Counted from the first letter of the stretch, positions 24,089 through 32,786 are shown. The stretch: DNA of 36,106 bases from a bacterium (GCA_021812825.1 JAKAMO010000016.1:1-36106), one strand, 5' to 3'. The notes: generated from the letters alone by a model not told the origin. Made by a program: numbers and translations.

Positions 24089-24117
24089 ATTCTATAAACA
24101 AAACTACGGGGTGTCAA
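24089..24117 (-). promoter_or_regulatory. Near-consensus sigma70 promoter for the two lipoprotein genes
   Basis: On the minus strand a perfect TTGACA (24117-24112), an exact 17-base spacer and TAGAAT (24094-24089, 5 of 6) stand 35 bases before the start of the first lipoprotein gene. This is the best promoter in the window. Confidence 0.8.
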
Positions 24118-24129
24118 TTTGGGGAGCGG

Positions 24130-24762
24130 TCAGAAACGGTAGCCCAGCATCACCGAGGCGACGCTGTTCCTGATATCGGCCTTGGAGCCGCTGGAATCGT
24201 CTATCGTGGAGAGTCCCCTGGTATAACGGCCCTCCAGGAAGATCGCGCCTCGGCTGGTGTCCATCTCCACCACGCCGCCCAGCACTATTCCGGGGTCGAA
24301 GCCGCGTATATGGTCCAGGTTGCCTGAGGAGGAAGTGGTAACGGTGCGGTCCTCCCCCCTGGCTGAGAGCTTGAACGCGAAGGAGGGCCCTACCAGCAGG
24401 GCCGTCCTGGGACCGCTGCGGGGCTCGAAATTGAACCGGGCCAGCACGGGCAGTTCCAGGTAGGTAAGGCGGATGCGCTCCTCGTATATCTGGCCCAGCA
24501 GGTCCCACTTGTAGACGGTCCCTTTCTGCGAGATAAGGACCTCGGCCTGGACCAGGAAGGGCAGGCCCTCCACGGGAAAATCCAGGTAGCCGCCGGCGAC
24601 CAGGCCGGAGCGGGAGACCTTCGAATCCCCGGAGTTCGCGTCGGCGCCCACGAAGGTGGAGATGTTGAGGCCGGTCTTGAGCCCCCCCACCGGCTTGACT
24701 GCGGCCGCCGGTGAGGTGAGCGCCGCGATGGCGGCTGCCAGCAAGAGATATCGCTTTGTCAT
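24130..24762 (-). CDS. Outer-membrane beta-barrel protein (porin/PorT-like)
   Basis: This 210-residue protein has a signal peptide (MTKRYLLLAAAIAALTSPAAA) and eight or so amphipathic strands (GLKTGLNISTFVG, GLVAGGYLDFPV, LPFLVQAEVLIS, RIRLTYLELPVLARFNFE, TALLVGPSFAFKL, GIVLGGVVEMD, GAIFLEGRYTRGL, VASVMLGYRF). It ends in Phe, the usual outer-membrane insertion signal. The start at ATG 24762 follows CAGGAAC; a TTG 18 bases upstream is less likely. The PorV-like gene ends 14 bases before it, so it belongs to the protease/PorV operon. The exact substrate or partner is unknown. Confidence 0.84.
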   Translation of the reverse strand: MTKRYLLLAAAIAALTSPAAAVKPVGGLKTGLNISTFVGADANSGDSKVSRSGLVAGGYLDFPVEGLPFLVQAEVLISQKGTVYKWDLLGQIYEERIRLTYLELPVLARFNFEPRSGPRTALLVGPSFAFKLSARGEDRTVTTSSSGNLDHIRGFDPGIVLGGVVEMDTSRGAIFLEGRYTRGLSTIDDSSGSKADIRNSVASVMLGYRF

Positions 24763-24776
24763 GTTCCTGGCCTCGC

Positions 24777-25952
24777 TCAATATATCCAGAAGAAGTCGGA
24801 ATCCGTTTTGGGCTTTGCGGCCGGCTTGACGGCAGGGCGGGCCGCGGGCTGCTTCTTCTCCGGCTCAGGGGCCGGCGCGCGGAACTGGCGAGCCTTCTTC
24901 TTCAGCTCGGCCGTGCGCCAGCCCGCGAACTTATAGGAGAAGGACACCTCTGAGGTATTATAGACCTCTCCGGCGACCGACATGCCGAAGTCCAGCGCGA
25001 AGCTCTCGTAATGGACTCCCAGTCCCAGCGCGAGACCTTTATTATCGTCCATCCCCTTGTAACCGAGCCTGAAGCTGAACATCTCCTGGAAATGGTATTC
25101 CAGGCCGGCCCGCAGGCTCTTCAGCTGCTCCTGCAGGTACATATCCAGGTCCACCGCCAGCAGCAGTGACTGCGACATGACGGTAGGCGGCTGCCAGGCG
25201 GCGCCGACGCGCAGAATGGAGGGCAGCGGCGTGTCCTCCTTGTAATATTTGAGACCCGAGCCGAAATTGGAAAGAGAAACGCCCATGGAGAGGCCCGAGT
25301 TAAGGTCCCGCATCAGCCAGCCGCCGTCTATGGCGAAAGCGGAGGCGGAATAGGTTTCCAGCAGCTCGGAACCGACGTACTTGGCGGAAAGGCCGAGATA
25401 CTGCTCCATGTTGGCCTTATAGCCCTCCAGGTTCACCTCGCCCGCGAAAACCTTCTCGCCGTAGCTCAGCGCCAGCACCTTGGTGGACTCGGCGTTCATG
25501 CTGTACTCACCCACCGTCCCGCCGGCGCCGATGGGGCGGTAGACGAACTTGCCGCCGTCGGAGAACAGCGCGGACACGCCGAAGCCGGGCTTGTCGTAGC
25601 CGGCCAGCCCCTGGAACTGCAGCGGCAGGACGAAGGAGAGATGCTGGAGGCTGGAATCCTCGAAGCCGGAATAGTACATCGCCGAGGCTTCGGGCATGTA
25701 GAGCTGCCCCAGACCCGCCGGATTATAGGCCGGCGAGTAGGCGTCGTCGGCCACGGCCGTGAAAGCGCCGCCCATGCCGGCGGCCCGCGGGCTGAAATCG
25801 TTCTTCAGGACCTGCACGCCGGCGGAGCCCGGCCCCCCGGCGTGGAGGCCGGAAGCGGCGAAGAACAGGGCGCCGGCCGCGAGCAGGGCGGCGAGCGGCT
25901 TCCCGCTCCGGCAGCGGGCCGCTTCGATCGTGCTGGTCATCGTGGCGTTCAT
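24777..25952 (-). CDS. PorV/PorQ-family outer-membrane protein (UPF0164-like)
   Basis: This 391-residue protein has an N-terminal signal (hydrophobic AALLAAGALFFAASGLHA, about 20-38) and the family's diagnostic start GAGFLKI-like region, here VQVLKNDFSPRAAGMGGAFTAVADDAYSPAYNPAGLGQL. A long 14-strand-like beta region follows up to FSYKFAG, and then a Lys/Pro/Ala-rich tail (APAPEPEKKQPAARP) ending SDFFWIY. PorV/PorQ proteins work with type IX secretion. Start ATG 25952 is 5 bases after the protease stop; ATG 25940 is an alternative. No other T9SS component (PorK, PorL, PorM, PorN, SprA, PorU) is in the window. Confidence 0.85.
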   Translation of the reverse strand: MNATMTSTIEAARCRSGKPLAALLAAGALFFAASGLHAGGPGSAGVQVLKNDFSPRAAGMGGAFTAVADDAYSPAYNPAGLGQLYMPEASAMYYSGFEDSSLQHLSFVLPLQFQGLAGYDKPGFGVSALFSDGGKFVYRPIGAGGTVGEYSMNAESTKVLALSYGEKVFAGEVNLEGYKANMEQYLGLSAKYVGSELLETYSASAFAIDGGWLMRDLNSGLSMGVSLSNFGSGLKYYKEDTPLPSILRVGAAWQPPTVMSQSLLLAVDLDMYLQEQLKSLRAGLEYHFQEMFSFRLGYKGMDDNKGLALGLGVHYESFALDFGMSVAGEVYNTSEVSFSYKFAGWRTAELKKKARQFRAPAPEPEKKQPAARPAVKPAAKPKTDSDFFWIY

Positions 25953-25957
25953 TCTGC

Positions 25958-28900
25958 TTACCTTATAACGGCGATCTTGACGACCTTGTCCAGACCGGCG
26001 CCTTTGGTCCGGACGAAATAGATGCCCGAGGCGGCCTTCCCGCCGTTGGAGTTGGTCCCGTCCCACTCTACCGAGCCGCGGCCGGCCGGTATGGCCCCGT
26101 CGAAGACGGTCTTCACGAGCGAGCCTGCCTGGGTGTAGACCTTGATGGACAGGTTGCCGGGCGACAGGGTCTCGTACTTGATGATGGCCGTGCTGCCGGC
26201 GGAGATGATGTTGTTGTAAGCCGTCACCTCGTTGCGGTTGGCGGTAAGGTTAAGAGGGTTGGAAACGCCTAGGGAGAGGACGTGGCCGAGGTGATTGCGG
26301 CCGAAGACCTCCAGGTATACCGTTCCTACCCCCGGGTAGCGGGCAGCGAAGCCTGGCTGCAGCCGGACACGGCTGGAGATGAGCGTGCGGCCGAGGACGT
26401 CCAGGTTGCCGGATGCCGCGTTCACCGGACCGGAGACTGCCATGTAGGAGCCGGAGGCGTTGGTCTTGGTCAGCTCTATCGGCTGGAAGTTGTGGTCCCG
26501 GAGCTGGGCGTACTCGAATATCAGTTCCGAGCCCGGATCATAACTCCCCCCGTTCGGATCGTGCCCTGTCGTAGCGCCGGAAAAGGTGGAGGACGAAAGT
26601 GAGCCGGCCGCCGGGAAGTAGGGGTACGGCACGTCGAAGGAGATCTCGTCGCTGTCATAGAGCGCCGCGTAGATGCGGGCCGTGGCCGTCCCCTGCTCCT
26701 TCCTTGAGAAGGCCAGGGTATATTCCGAGGTCGAATTGGCTTCCGAATTGCCGTAATACTGGTTGGGCGCGGCGGAGATAACCAGGTAGTACCTCCCGCC
26801 CCCGAACGGCACGGTGTAGTTCAGCTTGACGGACGGGGACAGGGTATAGCACTGTCCGCTGTCGCCGCAGGCGCCGCCGCCGGTGCCGTAAATGTCGGGA
26901 ACGGCCTCGGTGACGTACTGGCGGGCGGAGTCGAAGAGGAACATGGCGTAGGCGTAGTAGACCCCGTCGGTGCCGCTCATCGGCAGCGAGAGCGAGGCCG
27001 AGAACGGTCCCGCGGCCAGCGGTATCGAATAATAATCCACGTCGCCGAGAGGATAGACGGTGGCCGAGAGGGACGAGAGACTGCTCACGTCGGTGGCGCA
27101 CTCGGGGCCGTTGTTACTGTCGCACATCGCGGAGGAACCAGAGGTCTCGTACGTATCCCCTCCGGCCGAAGTCCCGATGCCGTGGGCCGAGAAAGCCGAG
27201 GTTATCTTTCCCTTTACGGTGGCGTCGCACTGGCCCGGCCACTTCGCGTCCATCTGGGTGCACGCGTCTATCATCGCGTCGTAGAAGTTGGCGAAGTCGT
27301 CCGGGAAGTAGAACAGGGCGGCGAAAGCCAGGATCTCGGCCCTCGTCCTGCCGCTGAAGCTGCCGGCGGAGAACGCGCCGAGGTAGTAGCCCGCGGCGTT
27401 GGGATTGCCCAGCTTGTAGAGCGCCTGGGACAGGAGCAGGCCGTCCTCGTGCACCTCGCCGTACCAGTCGCTTGGGAACGTGCGGGCCACGGTGGGTTTG
27501 CCCGAGCCGGAGATATCGCGGGCCGCGCCCTCTCCGGCCCCGACGAAATTGCCGAGGGTCACCTGGCTCGTATAGCCCTCGCGCCAGAAAGAGGCCAGCG
27601 AGAAGAAGTCCGCGAGGCCTTCGCTGATGGCGCCGAACTCTCCGAAGTTGATGATCGGGTAGATCCTGTCGACCACGAGATGCATGTACTCGTGGCGGAC
27701 TATGGTGCCGTCCAGCGCGAAGGAACGGTATTTCCCGTGATAGTCGATGAAGCCGTCGCCTAACATGATGTGGCCTTTCTCAAGGTCGTAGAAGCCGTTG
27801 AGCATGCCGTTGCAGCCGCCGCCGCAGCCGCCGAGAGAGTCCGGCTCTCCGCTGGCATGCACCATGACCGGCACCTGGGCCGAGAGGTTGGCGGCCGGGG
27901 TACCGCCGTTATAGTGGTCGATGTTTATCCCGTCGAAGTAGCGGTGGACGGCGTTGAGATGGTAGAAGGCGTTGACCTCGGAAAGCCCGTTCGAGCCTCC
28001 CAGAGAGACGTCCGTATAGACCGTGGAGGTGCTGCCTCCCACGTTCAGGGTGGCGGTGCGGGTGGACCACAGTATCGCGCCATTCGTATTGTTGGTGGTC
28101 AAAGGCTGTGCCGTCAGCACGAGGTAGCTGGAGATATCCACCGTGAAGCCGTCGCCGGTGCCGGAGGCGTCCGACTGCAGGCCCACGGAGTAGGTCGGGT
28201 TCTCCACCGAGGCGCCGAAGAAGGGCGCTGTGCGGGTGCCTATATACGCGCCGGCCACGAGGGCCCCGTTCTTTACCTGCACTGTGTCCTCGTCGGAGAC
28301 CGAGCCGTAGGGGTCCATGGCCCCCGCGCTGAAGGCCAAGAACCGGGGCATCACCTTGGCGAAGGCGCCGGAGGGATAGACGCCGTTCCAGTCCGAGGTG
28401 TTGACCGTGGCGGAGTAGGAGTACGACGTGGAATTGGAATACGGATGGGGCGTCGAGAGCGGGGTGGCCTTGGTGAGCCATACCCCGGAGCCGTTGTCGA
28501 AGTGGGCGCTGGCTCCGCGGTAGTTGGTGACCGAGAAATAGGGTCCCTTCAGCGAGGAGAACACCTTGCCGGCCTGCTGCGCGCAATAATCGCCGTAGGA
28601 ATTGGTGACGGTCACACTGGAGACGCCTCCCACCCAGACGTACTGGTCGCGCAGAGAGGCGGAGACGGGGGTGTCCCAGAGATACTCCTGGACGTCGAGG
28701 CTGCCCAGCGCGCTGGAGGTGTAGCCCGGCAGCGGCGAAATAGCGTAGACGGTGCCCGAGGAGGTGCCGTAGGTGTTGTAGGCAGTGCCGTCGCAGAAGT
28801 AGCGCAGGTCGTCGTAACGGTACAGCACGGACCCGTCCAGCGCGTCGATGTAGTAGACCCATAGCCCCCTGGCCCGGCCGCGGACCTTCCAGGCCAGTTT

Positions 28901-29515
28901 CAGCTTGCCGGAGGCCTCGTCCGGATAGATCACGAGCTCTGCCCTGGATACCCGGAGCGGAGAGCCGTAGCTTGCCGCGGCGGCGATAGCCGCTCCTTCC
29001 TCGGAGATAACGGGGGTCGTGTTGGCCGGCAGTTCGGGCTCTATCCTGCCCTGGTAGCCTGAGACCTCTCCGGACGGAGAGACATGGACGCGGGCATAGG
29101 AGAATTCTACGGGGATCCCGTCCTTGTACTGCTGGTACTGGAGATGGGTGACGCCCATGAACTCGCGCTTCAGGACCAGCCGCAGGGACGCCGGATCGGT
29201 CTTAAGGAGTTCTTTATTATCTGTAAAGAAAGCGATAGCTGCCTGCTCGGGGGCCCCGGGGTAGCGCGTGGTCCGCCCGCCGGTTATGGCCTCCGGCAGC
29301 GCGGTGCGCGGATTGTAGCGCACCTTCCAGCGGCCGCCGTTCTTCTTGGAGAATTCCCGGAACGCCTGCCTGGCCGCCGGGGACGGGGTCTTGCGCACCT
29401 TGCGCATGGAGTCGGCGAGGGGCGACGGGACCCTCTCCCGCGCCGTCCGGGCAGCGGAAGGCCAGGTCCACGCGCATAGCAGGGCGGCAGCAAGCAGTAT
29501 GGTTCGTCTCAGCAT
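25958..29515 (-). CDS. Secreted FTP-domain metalloprotease (gluzincin, M36/M4-like) with C-terminal FlgD/T9SS-like domain
   Basis: This 1185-residue protein has a signal peptide, then an FTP-type propeptide (about 85-230: AIAFFTDNKELLKTD, THLQYQQYKDGIPVEFSYARVHVSPSGEV, and the PepSY-like GKLKLAWKVRG / YIDALDGSVLYRYD). The catalytic domain has HEYMH at 608-612 and the third zinc ligand in SEGLADFF (E632). The spacing of 24 residues from the first His to the Glu equals that of thermolysin. A mid-region of beta-rich Ser/Gly/Thr-rich domains (about 800-1090) may include a bacterial pre-peptidase C-type domain. The last 75 residues (IKYETLSPGNLSIKVYTQAGSLVKTV, SVEWDGTNSNGGKAASGIYFVRT, ending KVVKIAVIR) match FlgD/T9SS type A-like sorting domains. 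It is probably secreted as a zymogen. It lies between the HEAT protein gene (1 base gap) and the PorV-like gene (5 base gap). Confidence 0.9.
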   Translation of the reverse strand: MLRRTILLAAALLCAWTWPSAARTARERVPSPLADSMRKVRKTPSPAARQAFREFSKKNGGRWKVRYNPRTALPEAITGGRTTRYPGAPEQAAIAFFTDNKELLKTDPASLRLVLKREFMGVTHLQYQQYKDGIPVEFSYARVHVSPSGEVSGYQGRIEPELPANTTPVISEEGAAIAAAASYGSPLRVSRAELVIYPDEASGKLKLAWKVRGRARGLWVYYIDALDGSVLYRYDDLRYFCDGTAYNTYGTSSGTVYAISPLPGYTSSALGSLDVQEYLWDTPVSASLRDQYVWVGGVSSVTVTNSYGDYCAQQAGKVFSSLKGPYFSVTNYRGASAHFDNGSGVWLTKATPLSTPHPYSNSTSYSYSATVNTSDWNGVYPSGAFAKVMPRFLAFSAGAMDPYGSVSDEDTVQVKNGALVAGAYIGTRTAPFFGASVENPTYSVGLQSDASGTGDGFTVDISSYLVLTAQPLTTNNTNGAILWSTRTATLNVGGSTSTVYTDVSLGGSNGLSEVNAFYHLNAVHRYFDGINIDHYNGGTPAANLSAQVPVMVHASGEPDSLGGCGGGCNGMLNGFYDLEKGHIMLGDGFIDYHGKYRSFALDGTIVRHEYMHLVVDRIYPIINFGEFGAISEGLADFFSLASFWREGYTSQVTLGNFVGAGEGAARDISGSGKPTVARTFPSDWYGEVHEDGLLLSQALYKLGNPNAAGYYLGAFSAGSFSGRTRAEILAFAALFYFPDDFANFYDAMIDACTQMDAKWPGQCDATVKGKITSAFSAHGIGTSAGGDTYETSGSSAMCDSNNGPECATDVSSLSSLSATVYPLGDVDYYSIPLAAGPFSASLSLPMSGTDGVYYAYAMFLFDSARQYVTEAVPDIYGTGGGACGDSGQCYTLSPSVKLNYTVPFGGGRYYLVISAAPNQYYGNSEANSTSEYTLAFSRKEQGTATARIYAALYDSDEISFDVPYPYFPAAGSLSSSTFSGATTGHDPNGGSYDPGSELIFEYAQLRDHNFQPIELTKTNASGSYMAVSGPVNAASGNLDVLGRTLISSRVRLQPGFAARYPGVGTVYLEVFGRNHLGHVLSLGVSNPLNLTANRNEVTAYNNIISAGSTAIIKYETLSPGNLSIKVYTQAGSLVKTVFDGAIPAGRGSVEWDGTNSNGGKAASGIYFVRTKGAGLDKVVKIAVIR

Positions 29516-29516
29516 A

Positions 29517-30614
29517 TCACTTCCGCTCGGCGGTCCGCAGGATGTACAGGGCGCCGTAAAGCTTGACCTTGGTGTCGGGGTCGTCCAGCGCCGCGGCCAG
29601 CAGCGGCAGGGACTTGTCCTCCGGGAACGAGGCCGCCACTTCCAGGGCCTCCAGCCTGACGTCGGGACTGGCCGCCGTCATGGCGTCGCGGGCCACGGAG
29701 ATGTCCGTCGGGGCGCCGGAGAGCATCAGAGCTCTCTGCGCCGCTATCCGCATGCGGACGTCCTTGTCCTGGGAGGAAATGGCGGTCAGCCTGGCAAGGA
29801 CCTTGTCGTCCTTTATCCCCCCCAGCGCCGAGACGGCCTTGTAGCGTATGGTGGGGTTGTCGTCCTCCGTCAGTTTCAGGAGTTCCGGCGAGGCGCCCTT
29901 CTTACCGGGGGAACAGGCCAGAGCGTCCAGGGCGGCCATGCGCACGCGGACGGAATCCCCGCTTGCGGCCACCTTGGCCAGCGGGGCGACGGCATCCTTG
30001 CTGCAGATGCTGGCGAAAAGGGTGGCCGCGTTATAGCGGATAGCCTCGTCCTGATCGGAAAGCGCGTCCAGGAAAAGCGCAAGTTCGTCCTCGTGCCCGA
30101 GGCGGGCCAGCTCCTTGCCGGCCGCGTCCCTTATCGTGCCGTAGTTGTCGTTCTTGAGCTTGTAGAGCAGGTCGGCCGCCTTGTCGCCGCGCATCCAGGC
30201 GTAGGCCTCCATTGCCTTCTCACGTATCCTGTTCTGGGAAATTATCTTGAGCTCCACCAGCGGCGTATTGGTGACCGCCACCGGCCCCTGCGCCGGGACG
30301 TCGTCTATGATAGCCTGCAGCGTCTTGATACCCGCGGGGCTGCCTATCCGCCAGAGAGAGCGGGCCGCCGCTATACGCACGTGCTTGTCGCGGTCCTGCA
30401 GCATCTTCCTCAGCATGCCCGAGGCGGCCTTGTTCCCCGCCTCCCCCAGCACCTCCACGGCCAGGCCGCGGACCTCGGAATCATCGTTCTTGAGGAAATC
30501 CACCACCGACTGCAGAGCCCTGTGGCCGAGCTCTTTTTTCGACGGCGGCTGCGCCTGCCCGGGAAGGGCGGCCAGCGAGACTATCACGGGCACCAGCAGT
30601 GAGACCATGTACAA
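29517..30614 (-). CDS. Exported HEAT-repeat protein
   Basis: This protein of about 365 residues is built from HEAT repeats after a short hydrophobic N-terminus (LLVPVIVSLAALPGQAQ), likely a signal peptide. At least eight repeat units are seen, for example VRGLAVEVLGEAG, VRIAAARSLWRIG, IRYNAATLFASI, VRMAALDALACS, IRYKAVSALGGI, MRIAAQRALMLSG, VRLEALEVAASF and VKLYGALYILRT, giving a curved protein-binding solenoid in the periplasm. Start choice is open: a TTG at 30614 has AAGGA ten bases before it, while the first ATG (30608) is 16 bases away; the protein differs by two residues. It heads the protease/PorV operon, which suggests a binding or chaperone role, as inference. Confidence 0.85.
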   Translation of the reverse strand: MYMVSLLVPVIVSLAALPGQAQPPSKKELGHRALQSVVDFLKNDDSEVRGLAVEVLGEAGNKAASGMLRKMLQDRDKHVRIAAARSLWRIGSPAGIKTLQAIIDDVPAQGPVAVTNTPLVELKIISQNRIREKAMEAYAWMRGDKAADLLYKLKNDNYGTIRDAAGKELARLGHEDELALFLDALSDQDEAIRYNAATLFASICSKDAVAPLAKVAASGDSVRVRMAALDALACSPGKKGASPELLKLTEDDNPTIRYKAVSALGGIKDDKVLARLTAISSQDKDVRMRIAAQRALMLSGAPTDISVARDAMTAASPDVRLEALEVAASFPEDKSLPLLAAALDDPDTKVKLYGALYILRTAERK

Positions 30615-30695
30615 ATTGTAATGTTCCTTGTTTTCGGTATGGTTAACTTTTGATTACAAAATAGTTACACATAAACCGCGCTGACCCCGCAAAGC

Positions 30696-30772
30696 TGGTG
30701 CCCCCTAGAGGACTCGAACCTCTAACCTACTGCTTCGAAGGCAGCCGCTCTATCCAGTTGAGCTAAGGGGGC
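30696..30772 (-). tRNA. tRNA-Arg (anticodon TCG), CCA encoded
   Basis: The minus strand reads GCCCCCTTAGCTC... ...GGGGGCACCA. A 7 bp acceptor stem, a D arm (GCTC/GAGC), an anticodon stem GCTGC/GCAGT with loop CTTCGAA (anticodon TCG, U at position 33), a T arm with TTCGAGT, discriminator A and encoded CCA are all present, total 77 nt. It reads CGA-type arginine codons. Confidence 0.95.
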
Positions 30773-30809
30773 AACTGTCGCACGGCGGGTCCGGCAGCGC
30801 GCGGCGCGG

Positions 30810-30839
30810 TTGAGTAAGGCAGCTTCATTATTATATAAT
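30810..30839 (+). promoter_or_regulatory. Promoter for the yebC-ruvCAB operon
   Basis: TTGAGT at 30810-30815, an 18-base spacer and perfect TATAAT at 30834-30839 lie 72 bases before the yebC start. The AT-rich core reads TATAAT also on the minus strand (30835-30830), with TTTACG 16 bases further upstream on that strand; this could drive the tRNA gene. Confidence 0.65.
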
Positions 30840-30910
30840 TTATTTATCGCGTGCGTAAAAGACCGCGGTCTATCTAAGCAGAACCCCATTAGCGGGCAAG
30901 GAGTTCCACC

Positions 30911-31663
30911 ATGGGCGGACATTCTCATTGGGCTGGTATCAAGCATAAGAAGGCGATCACGGACGCCAAAAGAGGCAAGGTCTGGACCAAGATCATCAAG
31001 GAGATCAGCATAGCCGCCAGGATGGGCGGCGGCAAGGTGGAGGACAACCCGCGCCTGCGCAAAGCCGTTGACGACGCGAAGGCCGCCAACATGCCGCTCG
31101 ACAACGTCAAACGCGCCATCAACCGCGGCACCGGCCAGGAGCCCGGCGTCACCTACGAGGAGATCACCTACGAGGGTTACGGTCCCGGCGGCATCGCCGT
31201 CATCATCAACGTCACTACCGACAGCAAGAACCGCGCCGCCAGCGAGATACGCAAGATCCTCGACAACCACGGCGGCAACATGGGTTCGGCCGGCTGCGTC
31301 GCCTGGATGTTCGAGCAGAAGGGTTTCCTCACCGTCAAGAAGGCAGACTCCAACGAGGACGAGCTGATGAACCTGGTCCTCGAGATCGGCGCAGAGGACT
31401 TCCGCTCCCCCGAGGGCGAGGAGTTCGAGATCGTCACCGCCCCGCAGGACTTCGACGCGGTCAAAGGCAAGCTGGAGGCAAAGAAGGTCCCGCTGGCCTC
31501 CGCCGAGGTAACGATGCTCCCGAAGAACGAGGTCAACGTCGGCTCGGACAAGGCCCAGCAGGTACTGGACCTGATGGAGGAGCTCGAGGACCACGACGAC
31601 GTGCAGAAGGTCTACTCCAACTTCAATATTCCGGACGAGATCATAGCCAAGCTGGACAAATAG
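30911..31663 (+). CDS. yebC: YebC/PmpR family transcription/translation factor
   Basis: This 250-residue protein has the classic start MGGHSHWAGIKHKKAITDAKRGKVWTKIIKEISIAARMGGG and the three-domain layout. Landmarks include MPLDNVKRAINRGTG, YEGYGPGGIAVIINVTTDSKNRAASEIRKIL, NMGSAGCVAWMFEQKG and the tail LEDHDDVQKVYSNFNI. Members act as transcriptional regulators or as ribosome-associated factors relieving stalls at proline stretches. Start ATG 30911 has AAGGAG in front. Location directly upstream of ruvC is typical. Confidence 0.96.
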   Translation: MGGHSHWAGIKHKKAITDAKRGKVWTKIIKEISIAARMGGGKVEDNPRLRKAVDDAKAANMPLDNVKRAINRGTGQEPGVTYEEITYEGYGPGGIAVIINVTTDSKNRAASEIRKILDNHGGNMGSAGCVAWMFEQKGFLTVKKADSNEDELMNLVLEIGAEDFRSPEGEEFEIVTAPQDFDAVKGKLEAKKVPLASAEVTMLPKNEVNVGSDKAQQVLDLMEELEDHDDVQKVYSNFNIPDEIIAKLDK

Positions 31664-31666
31664 AAC

Positions 31667-32179
31667 GTGAGGATACTAGGCATAGATCCGGGGCTCGACA
31701 GGACCGGCTGGGCCGTGCTGGAGAAGCAGGGCCCGGCGGCTCCTTCGCTCTCCGCCTCGGGCCTGGTCCACACCCCCAAGGAAGCTCCGCTGGAGAGGCG
31801 CCTGGTGGCCATCTACGACGCCTTCGCCGAGCTGATAGCCGAGCATTGTCCGGAGGAGGCCGCGATAGAGGAGGTGTTCTTTTCCAAGCGCGCGGACACC
31901 CAGGCCAACACTACGCACGCCAGGGGCGTCATACTGCTCGCCTGCGCCAAGGCGGGCATCCCCATCTATCCCTACAATCCCAAGGTCATAAAGAAGACGG
32001 TCTCAGGCAGCGGCACCGCCGAGAAACGCCAGATGCAGCGCGTGGTGCAGCTTACGCTTAAGCTGGACGCCCCCCCGCAGCCGGACGATGTGGCCGACGC
32101 CATGGCCGCCGGCCTCTGCCATCTGCGTCTGGCCCCGTTCGCCAGGGCCGTTGCCGCGGCCAGGAGGGGCGCATGCTAG
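31667..32179 (+). CDS. ruvC: Crossover junction endodeoxyribonuclease RuvC
   Basis: This 170-residue Holliday-junction resolvase keeps the acidic catalytic residues: D7 in ILGIDPGLDRTGWAV, the Glu of AAIEEVFFSKRADTQANTTHARG near residues 67-69, and the C-terminal Asp residues in PQPDDVADAMAAGLCH. YNPKVIKKTVSGSGTAEKRQMQRVV is the DNA-binding segment. It cuts branched DNA at RuvAB-bound junctions. The start is GTG 31667, 3 bases after yebC, and the stop overlaps ruvA by 7 bases. Confidence 0.96.
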   Translation: MRILGIDPGLDRTGWAVLEKQGPAAPSLSASGLVHTPKEAPLERRLVAIYDAFAELIAEHCPEEAAIEEVFFSKRADTQANTTHARGVILLACAKAGIPIYPYNPKVIKKTVSGSGTAEKRQMQRVVQLTLKLDAPPQPDDVADAMAAGLCHLRLAPFARAVAAARRGAC

Positions 32180-32784
32180 CGTACCTGCGCGGCCGCATCG
32201 TATCCAAGGGCGAGGAAAGCGCCGTAATAGAGGTCAACGGGCTCGGCTACGAGGTCTTCTTCTGTTCCCCCTCGCTTGAGGACCTCGGGCCGGAGGGCTC
32301 CTCCGCCGAGGTCTTCCTGGCCGAATCGATCAGCATGTACGGCGGCACCGCCCTCTACGGCTTCCGCACCAGGGAGGAGAAGCTGCTGTTCGACCTGCTG
32401 CGCGACGCCGTCCCCAATACCGGCGCTAAAAAAGCCCTGGACTACCTCGGCAAAGCCGTACGCTCCATGCCCGAGTTCGCCGCCGCCGTGGCGGCCAGGG
32501 ACCCCAAGCGCCTGACCGCGATCTTCGGCTTCACGGCCAAGACCGCCGACAAGCTTATCGCGGCGCTGAAGGACAAGCTCCCCGGCGCTCTCCCCGCGTA
32601 CGCCGGGCCTCACGCGCAGGTAATCTCAGGCTCCTACGCGCAGGCCATGAGCGCACTGGCGGCGCTCGGCTTCAGGGCCTCCGAGGCCAGGGCGGCCCTC
32701 GAGGACGCCGCGGCCGAAGCCCCTGCCGGAGCGGCGGCCGAGGTCATCATACGCCTGGCGCTCAAGCGCCTTTCCCCCAAATAA
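32173..32784 (+). CDS. ruvA: Holliday junction branch migration protein RuvA
   Basis: This 203-residue protein binds the four-way junction as a tetramer and recruits RuvB. Domain [35 protein letters not shown]. Domain II helix-hairpin-helix elements follow ([33 protein letters not shown] and the second at [35 protein letters not shown]). A flexible linker leads to the RuvB-binding domain III ([20 protein letters not shown]). A good AGGAGG precedes ATG 32173 inside ruvC, so the two genes overlap and are coupled. Confidence 0.96.
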   Translation: MLAYLRGRIVSKGEESAVIEVNGLGYEVFFCSPSLEDLGPEGSSAEVFLAESISMYGGTALYGFRTREEKLLFDLLRDAVPNTGAKKALDYLGKAVRSMPEFAAAVAARDPKRLTAIFGFTAKTADKLIAALKDKLPGALPAYAGPHAQVISGSYAQAMSALAALGFRASEARAALEDAAAEAPAGAAAEVIIRLALKRLSPK

Positions 32785-32786
32785 CG

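Noticed and set aside
27770..28864. Long plus-strand open frame (364 codons) opposite the metalloprotease gene
   Set aside because: It is antisense to a clear protease gene, has low-complexity Val/Gly/Ala/Arg composition and no ribosome-binding site; it is a GC-driven shadow.
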